A stretch of 62,441 nt of DNA from an uncultured Ruminococcus sp. (GCA_902785355.1 CACZYF010000009.1:1-62441); one strand, 5' to 3'. Shown: positions 1 to 8,497, counted from the stretch's first letter. Program-made: numbers and translations. The notes: generated by a model from the letters alone, not told the origin.

Positions 1-51
1 CGTGGCATTTCCTATCTCACGTTTTCGATACGGATAACGCCCGTCATTCGC

Positions 52-70
52 GGGCGACCGATGGTCGCCC
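52..70. repeat. Short palindromic intergenic repeat
   Basis: GGGCGACC and GGTCGCCC form an 8-bp perfect inverted repeat around a 3-base loop. The surrounding bases, with ACGGC after the palindrome, resemble an interspersed palindrome I associate with Firmicute genomes. The short reading frame that crosses it is not credible as a gene. Confidence 0.5.
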
Positions 71-133
71 CTACGGCACGATCAAGCGTCGGCTGTTTGC
101 TGTATGCCGTTTCGTGAACAGGCGGTATTGCTA

Positions 134-161
134 TTGCACTTTTTCGATATCGTGTTATAAT
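134..161 (+). promoter_or_regulatory. Sigma-A promoter of the methyltransferase gene
   Basis: TTGCAC (134-139) and TATAAT (156-161) are separated by 16 bases and lie about 40 bases before the start codon at 199. A GAGAGGAG ribosome site follows just before that start. Confidence 0.7.
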
Positions 162-198
162 AAACCTATATTTATTCTGCATTTGAGAGGAGTTCAAT

Positions 199-1416
199 AT
201 GGACAGAGGCTATCCGCGGGTGACCGTCAGTAGGAAGTGTGAGCGCTTTATCAGGGACGGTCATATCTGGGTCTATCACGACGAGATCAGGGAGATCAAC
301 GGCATATATGAGAACGGCGATATCGTGGACGTGATGACCGAGAAAGGGCGGTATCTCGGCTCGGGCTTCATCAACGATCACTCCAAGATCCGCGTGCGCA
401 TCCTGTCGAAGAACGCGAACGACCGCTTTGACCGCGCCTTTTGGCGTCGCAGGCTCGACTATGCCGTCGATTACCGCTTGACCGTGATGGGTGAGGATTT
501 TTCCTCCTGTCGACTGGTGTTCGGCGAGGCGGACGGCTTCCCCGGGCTGACCGTGGATAAATTCGAGGATGTTCTGGTGACGCAGGTGCTGTCGCTGGGA
601 ATGGATCGGATCAAGGAACTGATCTTCTCGGAGCTGATTGGCTCTCTGCGCGAGCGCGGATATGAGATACGGGCGATCTACGAGCGCAACGACGTCAAGG
701 TGCGCGAGCTCGAGGGGCTCAAGCAGTACAAGGGCTTTTATCATGCTGACGGGCTTCGCGATGACCTCGACGGCACGGTGGAGATCATAGAGAACGGCAT
801 AAAATACACCGTCGACTACGTCGAAGGACAGAAAACGGGCTTCTTTCTCGACCAGAAGTACAACCGACGCGCCGTGGCGAAAATCGCCGCGGGCAAGCGG
901 GTGCTGGACTGCTTCACCCACACGGGCGCTTTCGCGCTGAATGCCGCGACGACTGCGGAGCACGTCACCGCCGTGGATATCTCACAGACCGCTATTGATA
1001 TGGCAAAGCATAATGCCGCGCTGAACGGCTTGACGAATATCGACTTTGTAACGGCGAACGTGTTCGAGCTCTTGACCGAAGCGGACAGGGAGCACAAGCA
1101 CGACTGGGACATGATCATCCTCGACCCTCCCGCCTTCACCAAAAGTCGCTCCACTGCACATTCTGCGGAGCGCGGGTATAAGGAGATCAACCTCAAGGCG
1201 ATGAAGCTGCTGCCGCGCGGCGGCTATCTCGCGACCTGCAGCTGCTCTCACTTCATGCCCGACGACCGGTTCAGGAGGATGCTGTACTCAGCCGCAGCAG
1301 ACGCGAACGTCAGCCTGCGACAGATCGAGTGTCGCCAACAAGCGGCGGATCACCCCATCCTCTGGGGCGTAGAGGAAACGGATTATCTGAAATTCTATAT
1401 CTTCCAGGTGGTATGA
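199..1416 (+). CDS. Class I SAM-dependent rRNA methyltransferase (RlmI/RlmK-like)
   Basis: This 405-residue protein is predicted to methylate a cytosine of 23S rRNA with S-adenosylmethionine in the cytoplasm. It has the family layout: an N-terminal PUA-type RNA-binding domain (about residues 5-75), a linking EEHUB-like region, and a Rossmann methyltransferase domain. SAM motif I is VLDCFTHTGAF at 235-245 and the catalytic-site motif DPPAFTKS is at 309-316. The length is normal for RlmI (about 400). The ATG at 199 follows GAGAGGAG. The gene stands alone between its own promoter and a strong bidirectional hairpin. Family assignment is firm; the exact target base is not proven, because many Firmicute homologues are uncharacterised. 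Confidence 0.9.
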   Translation: MDRGYPRVTVSRKCERFIRDGHIWVYHDEIREINGIYENGDIVDVMTEKGRYLGSGFINDHSKIRVRILSKNANDRFDRAFWRRRLDYAVDYRLTVMGEDFSSCRLVFGEADGFPGLTVDKFEDVLVTQVLSLGMDRIKELIFSELIGSLRERGYEIRAIYERNDVKVRELEGLKQYKGFYHADGLRDDLDGTVEIIENGIKYTVDYVEGQKTGFFLDQKYNRRAVAKIAAGKRVLDCFTHTGAFALNAATTAEHVTAVDISQTAIDMAKHNAALNGLTNIDFVTANVFELLTEADREHKHDWDMIILDPPAFTKSRSTAHSAERGYKEINLKAMKLLPRGGYLATCSCSHFMPDDRFRRMLYSAAADANVSLRQIECRQQAADHPILWGVEETDYLKFYIFQVV

Positions 1417-1435
1417 ACTGAATCCTATAAGCAAT

Positions 1436-1463
1436 AAACCGGACAGCGGGCGCTGTCCGGTTT
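1436..1463. terminator. Bidirectional intrinsic terminator
   Basis: AAACCGGACAGC and GCTGTCCGGTTT form a 12-bp stem with a GGGC loop, followed by TTTTG on the plus strand and A-rich sequence on the other side. It sits between the converging methyltransferase and TPM-protein genes. Confidence 0.85.
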
Positions 1464-1489
1464 TGTTATCGTTCGTGATCAAAGGATCA

Positions 1490-2281
1490 TCAGAAATTGG
1501 AGCCTCCGCCGCTGTAGGATCCGCCGCCGGAGCTTGAGTGGGAGCTGCTGCTCTCCTTGGGTCGGGCGGATTTGGTCACGGTGCTGTAGAGGTAAGTATC
1601 GCGTGAGGCGGTCACGTTCATACTGCCCGTGCGGGTGTAGTTTGCCGCGCCGTGCTGCATGCTGACGGTTTTGAGCTGACTTTTCAGGATCAGCATGATG
1701 ATAGCGGAGATGACAATGCCGATACCGAAGGCAAGGAGCAGCTTGGTGAACGGAACATGAGGGGGAACCGCTTTCTTTAAGCCGCTCGCGATCGAGCTGA
1801 AAAAGTCATAATAACCGTTAGAATCGGGATTGTGGTTCTCGATCGCGTCGTTGCGGATATCGAGGCTTTCATCGTCCGTAAGGCGTTTTTCACATTTGCC
1901 GGTGCCGAAAACGCCAACATAGCGTTTTCCGTTCTCATCCGACAGGGTGACAAGCACCAGCAGACCGTCCTTGTTTACGCCGTAAACAGTTTCATAATAC
2001 CTTTGGATATAGTCGCTCGCCGTGCCGTTAAATGAGAATTTCGCATTACTCAGATCATTGACAAAGGCAAACAGAACGTTGCATTTACATGTAGCGCTGA
2101 GATCGCTCAACTCTCCGAGCAGCTTGTCGCGTTCGGCGGGGGTCAGCTTCTCGGCGGCGTCGTCCAGCATGTAGCCGAAGTCGCCCTCCTGAGAGGAAAC
2201 GACGGCGGCTCCGGCAGGAAGTACAGTGATCGTCAGGAGCATCGCAACCGCGAACAGGATCGCTAAGATTCGTTTCATCAT
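1490..2281 (-). CDS. TPM-domain secreted/membrane protein
   Basis: The 263-residue product has an N-terminal signal segment (about 4-25, ending AGA). A TPM domain follows (about 35-170), the fold shared by plant Psb32 and bacterial YgcG-like proteins, and then a transmembrane helix near 178-200. The tail is rich in Ser and Gly and ends GGGSYSGGGSNF, typical of the family. The body faces outside and its biochemical role is unsettled. It is the last gene of a three-gene minus-strand unit with a zinc-ribbon membrane protein only 12 bases upstream and an SPFH protein before that. A GGAGGTG ribosome site precedes the double-ATG start. Domain call is confident, function is not. Confidence 0.8.
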   Translation of the reverse strand: MMKRILAILFAVAMLLTITVLPAGAAVVSSQEGDFGYMLDDAAEKLTPAERDKLLGELSDLSATCKCNVLFAFVNDLSNAKFSFNGTASDYIQRYYETVYGVNKDGLLVLVTLSDENGKRYVGVFGTGKCEKRLTDDESLDIRNDAIENHNPDSNGYYDFFSSIASGLKKAVPPHVPFTKLLLAFGIGIVISAIIMLILKSQLKTVSMQHGAANYTRTGSMNVTASRDTYLYSTVTKSARPKESSSSHSSSGGGSYSGGGSNF

Positions 2282-2293
2282 CCCTGCACCTCC

Positions 2294-3376
2294 TTACAAC
2301 AGCTGCGCCAGCCACATGCCGGCGTAGATGATCGCACCCGAGACGGCGGTGATCAGCGCGGCGACCTTCCAGAATTTGCCCTTATCGGTAGGAAGGTTGC
2401 CGACAAACTTGCCTGTCTGGCCGTTCATGGCAAAGATGAATTTTTCATCCTTGTAGGTAGTGTTGAGCAGCCACACGGGATAGAATGCGTACTTGGTCTT
2501 GCCGTTGTGCAGTCGAACGGAGGTGTACTCGGGGGTGACGGTGGCATAACCGTTCACGGTATCGCGGAAGGCGTCGACGGTGGATTCCTTGACGCGCTCG
2601 TTGGCGCGTGTAACGGACTGTTCGGCGTCAACGTCGTATTTATCGGCGAAGTAGCCGGACAGGTATGCGGTCTGAAAATCTACTGCGTCACGGAAGTCGT
2701 AGGGCTCCACGCTCTCCATCAGGTCGTTGGGCATCCGAGTCGAGCCGTCTACGGGGACATGGTCGAAGCCGATGCTGCCGGCACGGTAGATGGAGAAGTA
2801 GGAGGTCTCAGTGTAATTATAGTCGGAATCAGACCACATGCGGGTTCGGGTCGCGCGGTAGCGCAGATCGGCGTCCGCGTCGGCGTCGAAGAGCCAGAAC
2901 GGGACGTAGATGCCCTTGATCTCGTCGATGTGGTTCTCATCCTTGAATACCTTGGGCAGTAGGAACTTGCCCTGTAGGTGCTTTCTGTACTCCTCCTTCG
3001 CTTTCTCCTTATCAAGCTTGAAGGGGATGACGTAATCGGGCTTTAAGTCGCCCTTGAACTGTTCCATCACGATGGCGTGGTTGCCGCAGAAGGGACACTC
3101 GGTCGCCGCAGTGTTCACGTCGCCGACGATCTCGCCGCCGCAGCTCTTACAGATATAGGAGCGCAGTCCTGTCTCTTCATCCTCGGTCCACTTGGTACCC
3201 GCGTCGGTGTTCCAGTCGAGGTTATCGGTACCGGCGTTCTTGAGGTCTTCATCATAGCCCTTGACCGCCTCAACATCGAATTCCGTATCGCAGAAGGGAC
3301 ATTTCAGCTTTTGGATCGTGCTGTCAAACGCTAGCGCGCCGCTGCAGCACGGACATTTATATTCATGTACTGCCAT
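2294..3376 (-). CDS. Zinc-ribbon protein with C-terminal membrane anchor
   Basis: This 360-residue protein starts with a CPCC...CPFC zinc ribbon (residues 8-29), has a second one (CKSCGG...CPFC, about 76-98), then a conserved region of about 220 residues, and ends in one hydrophobic helix (about 340-358). Such proteins are often mis-annotated as TFIIB-like or PriA-like because of the ribbons; nothing here suggests DNA replication. The tail anchor implies it faces the cytoplasm from the membrane. It lies between the SPFH and TPM genes, an arrangement suggesting that the three form one membrane-associated system. The biochemical role is unknown. Confidence 0.75.
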   Translation of the reverse strand: MAVHEYKCPCCSGALAFDSTIQKLKCPFCDTEFDVEAVKGYDEDLKNAGTDNLDWNTDAGTKWTEDEETGLRSYICKSCGGEIVGDVNTAATECPFCGNHAIVMEQFKGDLKPDYVIPFKLDKEKAKEEYRKHLQGKFLLPKVFKDENHIDEIKGIYVPFWLFDADADADLRYRATRTRMWSDSDYNYTETSYFSIYRAGSIGFDHVPVDGSTRMPNDLMESVEPYDFRDAVDFQTAYLSGYFADKYDVDAEQSVTRANERVKESTVDAFRDTVNGYATVTPEYTSVRLHNGKTKYAFYPVWLLNTTYKDEKFIFAMNGQTGKFVGNLPTDKGKFWKVAALITAVSGAIIYAGMWLAQLL

Positions 3377-3403
3377 GATTCCTCCTTATGGGGACGGTTG
3401 AAA

Positions 3404-3430
3404 GAAAGGCTATAGATCGCCTATAGCCTT
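3404..3430 (-). terminator. Intercistronic hairpin after the SPFH gene
   Basis: GAAAGGCTATAG and CTATAGCCTTTC form a strong stem between the SPFH gene and the zinc-ribbon gene, with T-rich sequence on the minus strand after it. It may be a partial terminator lowering expression of the two downstream genes. Confidence 0.55.
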
Positions 3431-3446
3431 TCTGCGTATTGTTCAA

Positions 3447-4778
3447 TTATACCTTATCGTTGTCGTCGAAGACATCGCCGCACTCGGGGCAGAACTTCGG
3501 CGGATGATGCGGATCCTCGGGCTCCCAGCCGCACTTGCTGCACTTGTAGGCAGCGGCAGCCTCGGGTCTCTTCTGACCGCAGTTAGGGCAGAACTTACCC
3601 TTGTTCACTGCGCCGCAGGAGCAGGTCCAGGTATCATCCTCGGGCTTCTTTGTACCGCACTCGGGGCAGAACTTACCGGTCGCCTGCTTGCCGCAGGAGG
3701 GGCAGGTCCAGCCGCCCTGAGCGGGAGCCGCCTTGGGAGCGGGTGCCGCAGGCTGCTGAGCCGCCTGCTGCTGGCCGATCTGGAAAAGGTTGGCAGCCTG
3801 ACCGGCGCCTACGCCCTGAGCCATACCCATACCCATGAAGGCGTTCATCGCACCGTTCTGGTTGTTTGCGGCGTCCTGCATCGCCTGAGCCTGAGCGCCG
3901 ACGAGGTGAGCCGCAGCCATGTTGGGATCGCGGAAGGCAGCGTTGCGCTGAACCTCCTTGAGCATCTTCTGATCCTCTTCGGGGAGGTCGACGTTCTGGA
4001 ACGCGACGGATACGAGCTTCAAGCCGCGCAGCTGTCCCCACTTCTCGTCGAGGACCTGGTTCGCGGCGTCGAGGATCTCCTCCTCATGATCGGGGATCTC
4101 GTAGGGGCGGATCTCCATGTGGGAGACCTTGCCGAACAGCGGGCGCAGAGAGTTGATGAACTCGGTCTTGAGCTGCTTGTCGATCTCGGAGCGCATATAG
4201 TCGCCGCCCGCGAAGTTACCGCAAACGTTGGTGTAGAACAGGATCGCGTTCTCGATTCTATAGCTGTAGTAGCCGTTGCAGCGGATGCTGACGTCGAGGT
4301 CGATGCCGATACGGCTGTCGACGACACGGAACGGTACGGGGTTCGCGGTGCCGAAGGGATTCTCCATCAGCTCCTTGGTGTTGAAATAGTAAACGCGCTG
4401 ATCCTTGGGCGGTTCGCCGCCGTAGGTGAAGCGCTTGCCGATCTCTTTGAAGGTGCGCTTGATGCTGTCGCCGAAGGAGCCCGCGAAGATGGAGGGCTCG
4501 GTCTGCGAATCATAGGTATATTCGCCGGGAACGGCGCAGTACTCGGCGACCTTACCCTGATCGACGATGATCGCGCACTGACCCTCGGCTACGACCAGAC
4601 CCGAACCGTTGGTGATGACGTTGTCAGAACCCTTGGTGTTCGAGGAACGGCCGGAGGTCTTCTTCTGACCCTTGCGCGCGAGGACGTCCTTGGGCATCGC
4701 GTCGCATACGAAGTATTCTTTCCACTGGTCTGCGAGTACTCCGCCGAGGGAGCCCAGACCTGCTTTGATAAGACCCAT
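3447..4778 (-). CDS. SPFH-domain protein with C-terminal zinc ribbons (YdjI-like)
   Basis: The 443-residue product has an SPFH/band-7-like core (about 60-285), as in B. subtilis YdjI and so-called virion core proteins. A Gly/Ala/Gln-rich linker (about 290-355) follows, then three or four CxxC zinc-ribbon units (about 360-438: CPSCGK...CPEC, CSCG...CPNC, CKCSKCG-like...CPEC). There is no signal peptide, so it should be cytoplasmic and membrane-peripheral. SPFH proteins organise membrane domains and scaffold partners; YdjI works with a phage-shock-type system in Bacillus. The gene heads the operon with the zinc-ribbon and TPM genes. An AGGAGG-type site precedes the ATG. Confidence 0.85.
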   Translation of the reverse strand: MGLIKAGLGSLGGVLADQWKEYFVCDAMPKDVLARKGQKKTSGRSSNTKGSDNVITNGSGLVVAEGQCAIIVDQGKVAEYCAVPGEYTYDSQTEPSIFAGSFGDSIKRTFKEIGKRFTYGGEPPKDQRVYYFNTKELMENPFGTANPVPFRVVDSRIGIDLDVSIRCNGYYSYRIENAILFYTNVCGNFAGGDYMRSEIDKQLKTEFINSLRPLFGKVSHMEIRPYEIPDHEEEILDAANQVLDEKWGQLRGLKLVSVAFQNVDLPEEDQKMLKEVQRNAAFRDPNMAAAHLVGAQAQAMQDAANNQNGAMNAFMGMGMAQGVGAGQAANLFQIGQQQAAQQPAAPAPKAAPAQGGWTCPSCGKQATGKFCPECGTKKPEDDTWTCSCGAVNKGKFCPNCGQKRPEAAAAYKCSKCGWEPEDPHHPPKFCPECGDVFDDNDKV

Positions 4779-4863
4779 AATCTTTTCCTCCTATAGTGAA
4801 AATATGGTGTTGTCAGCCGCCAAGGGTAGGGCGCGCGGCGGCTATGTACTTTCATACATAATA

Positions 4864-4893
4864 ATTATACAATAATATACAGACGAAATGCAA
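4864..4893 (-). promoter_or_regulatory. Promoter of the SPFH/zinc-ribbon/TPM operon
   Basis: On the minus strand TTGCAT (4888-4893) and TATAAT (4864-4869) are spaced by 18 bases, 86 bases upstream of the SPFH start. Confidence 0.6.
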
Positions 4894-4938
4894 GTGATAA
4901 AATGTAGAATTATATGTTCAATATTTGTCAGAACCCAC

Positions 4939-4976
4939 AAAAGGAAACCGGACAGCCGCGGGGGTCGTCCGGTTCC
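4939..4976 (-). terminator. Terminator of the esterase operon
   Basis: GGAACCGGAC pairs with GTCCGGTTTCC (one bulged base), followed by TTTTG on the minus strand just after the esterase stop codon. Confidence 0.8.
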
Positions 4977-4989
4977 TTGTTCTGTCAGA

Positions 4990-6162
4990 TCACTTTTCGT
5001 CGATCGTTGCATTTTGTTTTGGGAAGACGTACTTGAGGTAGTCGGGGAAGACGGCGCGCCAGTACATCTCGTTATGCACGCCGTCGTCGTACAGCTTGAT
5101 CGTCACCTTGTCGGCGGGATAGCCGATCTTTTTGAGGTTCTCGGGCATCGTGACGGCGCCGGTATAGAGCATCTGCTCGAGGTTATCGGACTTCGCGTTA
5201 CCGCAGTAGAGGTAGATGAAGGGAGCGTTCTTTGAGAAATCTTTTTTGCTCAGGTACTCGACCCATGTTTGGTCGCTGTACAGGATGAACGCGGGGGAGA
5301 GCGCGCCTACCGAGGAGAAGAGGTCGGGATGCTCCATCGCAATGTAGAAGCACTCGATACCGCCCGAGGAGGAGCCGCAGATGTGGGTGTGCTCGCGGTC
5401 GGTATAGACGTTGTAGTTCTCGTTGATATAGGGCATGACGGTGTCAACGACGAAGTTGCTGAAATATTCGCCGTGACCTTCCTTGTAGCTGCTGTTGTCG
5501 ACGTTTCCGGACTGTACCTCGCCGAGATCGGGGGTCAGCTCGTTGTCGCGCCAACCGTCGGCGTTCTCGATACCGACGATGATGCAGGGGTTGCCGTTCG
5601 AGACATTCATCGCCCTCACACTCTCTGCAACGCCCCACGAGCCGTAGGAGGTCGCCTGACGCTTGAAGAGGTTCTGACCGTCGGTCATGTAGATGACGGA
5701 ATATTTCTCGGAACCGTTTGGATCGTAGCTGTCGGGCGTCCAGATCAGGATATCCTTCTTGCGGTTCTCGTAATCGAAGCTGACGCGCTTGTACTCCGGC
5801 TCGGGATAGCCGGTGTCGTAGGGGTAGAAGTGGTTCGAGCCCAGCACCCAGCCCTCGACGTAGTCGTTGAAGCTCAGCTCCTCGGTGGTCTTGTCGCCGA
5901 CGGTGAAGATGACGCGGTCGAATTTTGCGGTATCCGCCTTGGCGGCGAACTGCGTGCCCTTTTCGGTGGTTTCCTGTTTTGTCATCTTGACCTCGAGCTT
6001 CTCGTCGCTGTCGGTGGAGAAGAAGGTCGCGGTAATGCTGTCACCGTTGTTCTCATCGATCGCATAGATGATGTGACCGTCAGACGCGGACTGACCGCCG
6101 CAGGCGGAAAGACCCAGCACGGCGATCATGGCGCAGATAAGGATACACAGTACTTTTTTCAT
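4990..6162 (-). CDS. Secreted lipoprotein esterase (esterase D / Fes-like family)
   Basis: This 390-residue protein has a lipoprotein signal peptide with lipobox LSAC (Cys21), so it should be anchored on the outer face of the membrane. Residues about 30-115 look like a beta-sandwich accessory domain and about 125-385 form an alpha/beta hydrolase of the putative esterase family. The nucleophile elbow is CGSSSGG and a late DDGVHNEMYW probably supplies the catalytic His. Family members include acetyl/feruloyl xylan esterases and enterochelin esterases, so an ester of a plant polysaccharide or a siderophore is possible. Its cotranscription with ApbE and a small membrane protein does not define the substrate. 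Confidence 0.8.
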   Translation of the reverse strand: MKKVLCILICAMIAVLGLSACGGQSASDGHIIYAIDENNGDSITATFFSTDSDEKLEVKMTKQETTEKGTQFAAKADTAKFDRVIFTVGDKTTEELSFNDYVEGWVLGSNHFYPYDTGYPEPEYKRVSFDYENRKKDILIWTPDSYDPNGSEKYSVIYMTDGQNLFKRQATSYGSWGVAESVRAMNVSNGNPCIIVGIENADGWRDNELTPDLGEVQSGNVDNSSYKEGHGEYFSNFVVDTVMPYINENYNVYTDREHTHICGSSSGGIECFYIAMEHPDLFSSVGALSPAFILYSDQTWVEYLSKKDFSKNAPFIYLYCGNAKSDNLEQMLYTGAVTMPENLKKIGYPADKVTIKLYDDGVHNEMYWRAVFPDYLKYVFPKQNATIDEK

Positions 6163-6165
6163 GAT

Positions 6166-6504
6166 TCATTCTCCTTTGTTGTTTGTATCGACTTTCCCGC
6201 GAGCCTGTGACAGCGGGATGTTAACGTCGTTGGTCTTGACCGAGTATGGGTTGATGTTCTTGACGGGCGGATAAGGCGGGGCGGAATTCGCCCAGCGGAT
6301 CACCCCGCGCAGCACGAGCTGCCAGATAATCATATACAGCAGAAAGCCGCCGAAGTAGACCAGACAGTACCACCACTTGATGTACTGCGGGATGATGAAG
6401 TGTAGGATCAGCAGGATCCAGCCCGGGGTCGTCAGGCGGAAGTTGAGCATGATGTTGAACAGCAGCACGACTAAGAACGAGCCGCCGCGTGAAGTTTTAC
6501 GCAT
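6166..6504 (-). CDS. Small membrane protein, unknown function
   Basis: I do not recognise this 112-residue protein. It has two or three hydrophobic helices between residues 8 and 70 and a polar tail with a PPYPP stretch. It lies 13 bases after apbE and 3 bases before the esterase gene, so all three are almost certainly one transcript. The middle position suggests a membrane partner for either product. The reading frame is kept whole between two real genes with tight spacing, the main support for it being real. Confidence 0.65.
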   Translation of the reverse strand: MRKTSRGGSFLVVLLFNIMLNFRLTTPGWILLILHFIIPQYIKWWYCLVYFGGFLLYMIIWQLVLRGVIRWANSAPPYPPVKNINPYSVKTNDVNIPLSQARGKVDTNNKGE

Positions 6505-6517
6505 AATTACTCCTTGG

Positions 6518-7519
6518 TTAGTTGATGGTTTCGATACGGAGATCGTAGCCCTGAGCGAGGGTGAAGCGGTCGGTGATCCCCTCCGTAAGGGAGATCGTGC
6601 CGTCGTCGGTGAGGATCACGAAGTCGAAGCCCGGGTGAGCGTGATAATATTCGATCGCCCTGTCGCGTCCCATGACGAACAGCGCGGTCGACAGCGCGTC
6701 AGCCGCCGTACCGTCGTCGGTGAGGATCGTGACCGACTGTACGCCGTTCTCGACGGGAGCGGCGGTCTTAGGGTCGAGGATATGGATGTAGCGCCTGCCG
6801 TTACGCTCGAAATAGCGCTCATACCCGCCCGAGGTCGCGATCGTGCCGCCGTCAAGCGACAGATAGCCGAAGTACGCCGCGGGGTTCCCGGGATCGGCAA
6901 CGCCTACCTTGAAGGGGCTGCCGTCGGGCTTCCTGCCATATAAGCGGATGGTGCCGCCGAGGTTGAGCACCGCCGCCTGCGCCTTGCTTTCTTCCAATAA
7001 TTTGCCGCAGCAGTCGGCGGCGTAACCCTTTGCGACCGCGCCGAGATCGACACGGGTATTGTCGGAGAGCTTCACGGAATCACCGTCGAGGGTAACTTGA
7101 CGATAGTCGATCATTTCGGACAGCTTTTTCAGCTCGTCATCATCGGGGATACGGTAGTCGCCGGATGTAAAGCCCCATGCTTGTACAGCGGGACAGACCG
7201 TAAGGTCAAAGCTCCCGCCCAGCGCCTCGCTGAGCTGTAAGGAGCGCTTCAGCAGCGCGGCGGTATCGGCGCTGACGGAGGCGTTTTTCTCCCGGTTCAG
7301 TCGGTAGAGCTCGCTGCTCTCGTCCGTCATGTCGAGCAGGCTGTCGAGCTCGTCGATACGGCTTCGGAGCTGATCGCCGACCTTATCGTCGCCGTAGACC
7401 GTGAGGGTCATGAGCGTATCCATCGCCTCGAAGGAGGTCACGGCGGGCTTTGCAGGCGCACAGGCGCTCAGAGTGAGCAGAAGTATGGCGCAGATCGCGC
7501 CGCATAACAATCGTTTCAT
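6518..7519 (-). CDS. apbE: FAD:protein FMN transferase, lipoprotein
   Basis: ApbE transfers FMN from FAD to a Thr/Ser of extracytoplasmic target proteins such as RnfG/NqrC or FMN-binding domains. The 333-residue product has a lipoprotein signal (lipobox LSAC, Cys20), the FEAMDTLMTLTVYG start of the fold, VDLGAVAKGYAAD in the middle and the metal/FAD site near TDDGTAADALSTALFVMG. Length is normal. It is the first gene of an operon with a small membrane protein and an esterase, and it is divergent from a NusG-II/Gx pair often found with flavinylated electron-transfer genes. No FMN-accepting protein is visible in the window. Confidence 0.93.
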   Translation of the reverse strand: MKRLLCGAICAILLLTLSACAPAKPAVTSFEAMDTLMTLTVYGDDKVGDQLRSRIDELDSLLDMTDESSELYRLNREKNASVSADTAALLKRSLQLSEALGGSFDLTVCPAVQAWGFTSGDYRIPDDDELKKLSEMIDYRQVTLDGDSVKLSDNTRVDLGAVAKGYAADCCGKLLEESKAQAAVLNLGGTIRLYGRKPDGSPFKVGVADPGNPAAYFGYLSLDGGTIATSGGYERYFERNGRRYIHILDPKTAAPVENGVQSVTILTDDGTAADALSTALFVMGRDRAIEYYHAHPGFDFVILTDDGTISLTEGITDRFTLAQGYDLRIETIN

Positions 7520-7561
7520 AACAGAAGATTATCACAGATCAGGCGTGAAGTCAATCTGTAT

Positions 7562-7590
7562 TTGCAATTTGCGCTTTAATGTGTTACTAT
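7562..7590 (+). promoter_or_regulatory. Promoter of the NusG-II/Gx/hydrolase operon
   Basis: TTGCAA (7562-7567) and TACTAT (7585-7590) with a 17-base spacer, 34 bases before the NusG-II start. The opposite strand must carry the apbE promoter within the same 104-base divergent gap. Confidence 0.6.
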
Positions 7591-7623
7591 GACGATGTAT
7601 CAAGATGAATATACGGAGTTTAT

Positions 7624-7989
7624 ATGAAACATAAACCAATTCTGATCACGATTTGCGTGATCTTTATCATCGGGATCATCGGGTCGGTATGGGTGCTCAA
7701 TGCGCCGAAGAAGAGCTTCGTCCGCGTCGTGTCCGACGGCAAAACCGTCTATACCGCCGATCTCGGCGTGACCGCCGATACGTCCTTTGACGTCGAATAT
7801 CAGGGGCACGTCAATACCGTCGAGATCAGGGATCATCGGATCCGCGTCAAGAGCGCCGACTGCCCCGATCAGACCTGCGTAAAGATGGGATATCTGCACA
7901 GCGCGGCGATGCCGATCGTCTGTCTGCCGCATAAGCTCGTCATCGAATTTACCGACAGCACCGACGGCGTGGACGCCATGACGAGGTAA
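7624..7989 (+). CDS. NusG domain II-containing membrane-anchored protein
   Basis: The 121-residue protein has one N-terminal transmembrane segment (about 6-26) and an outward NusG domain II fold (about 35-115). The family's conserved Cys motifs DCPDQTCVKMG and PIVCLPHKL are present, and they may form a disulfide or bind a cofactor. Despite the name it has no link to transcription. Homologues lie next to the Gx-type membrane protein and ApbE in many Firmicutes, including extracellular electron-transfer loci. Here it is 4 bases ahead of the Gx gene. Role inferred from this association only. Confidence 0.85.
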   Translation: MKHKPILITICVIFIIGIIGSVWVLNAPKKSFVRVVSDGKTVYTADLGVTADTSFDVEYQGHVNTVEIRDHRIRVKSADCPDQTCVKMGYLHSAAMPIVCLPHKLVIEFTDSTDGVDAMTR

Positions 7990-7993
7990 CGCC

Positions 7994-8497
7994 ATGAAAG
8001 AGAACGTCAAACGGCTCGCGGAGCTCGGCGTGCTGACCGCTGTCGCGCTGATCATCTTCGTCGTGGAGTTACAGATCCCGAATCCCTTCCCGATCCCGGG
8101 CATCAAGCTCGGGCTCGCGAATATCATCACCGTTTACGCGGTGTATCATTACAGAGCTTATGAGGTCGCGATGCTGGTGACCGTGAGGCTGGTGCTCGGC
8201 GCCGTGTTCGGCGGGAACATCTCCGCCCTGCTCTACAGCGCGGCGGGCGCGTATCTCTGCCTGATCGGGATGCTGCTGCTCAAGCGCGTCATCGACGAAA
8301 AGCATCTCTGGATGGCGTCGGTGCTCGGCGCGGTACTCCACAACACGGGACAGCTGCTGATGGCGCTGGTGCTTCTGCGTACGCCGCAGTTATGGTTATA
8401 CTATCCGTTTCTGCTCCTGTCGGGGTGTCTTGCGGGAGCCTTCACCGGGCTGTGCGCTCAACTCGTGACCGTGCGGCTGAAAGGATGGAAACGATGA
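7994..8497 (+). CDS. Gx transporter family membrane protein
   Basis: The 167-residue product is an integral membrane protein with about five helices, matching the Gx transporter family (older name: heptaprenyl diphosphate synthase component I). The conserved early motif NPFPIPGIKLGLANI is visible at about 32-46. Members resemble ECF-type substrate-binding membrane subunits; cytoplasmic isoprenoid synthesis is unlikely for this fold. The gene follows the NusG-II gene by 4 bases and overlaps the next start by ATGA, so the three genes are translated together. A link to flavin- or quinone-based electron transfer is inferred from the apbE neighbour. Confidence 0.8.
   Translation: MKENVKRLAELGVLTAVALIIFVVELQIPNPFPIPGIKLGLANIITVYAVYHYRAYEVAMLVTVRLVLGAVFGGNISALLYSAAGAYLCLIGMLLLKRVIDEKHLWMASVLGAVLHNTGQLLMALVLLRTPQLWLYYPFLLLSGCLAGAFTGLCAQLVTVRLKGWKR

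Noticed and set aside
12-197. 61-residue minus-strand frame at the window start
   Set aside because: It runs across the palindromic repeat and the promoter of the methyltransferase gene and has no ribosome site.
3504-4796. Long plus-strand open frame opposite the SPFH gene
   Set aside because: A high-G+C antisense shadow: the minus frame has clear SPFH and zinc-ribbon motifs, and the plus frame has none.
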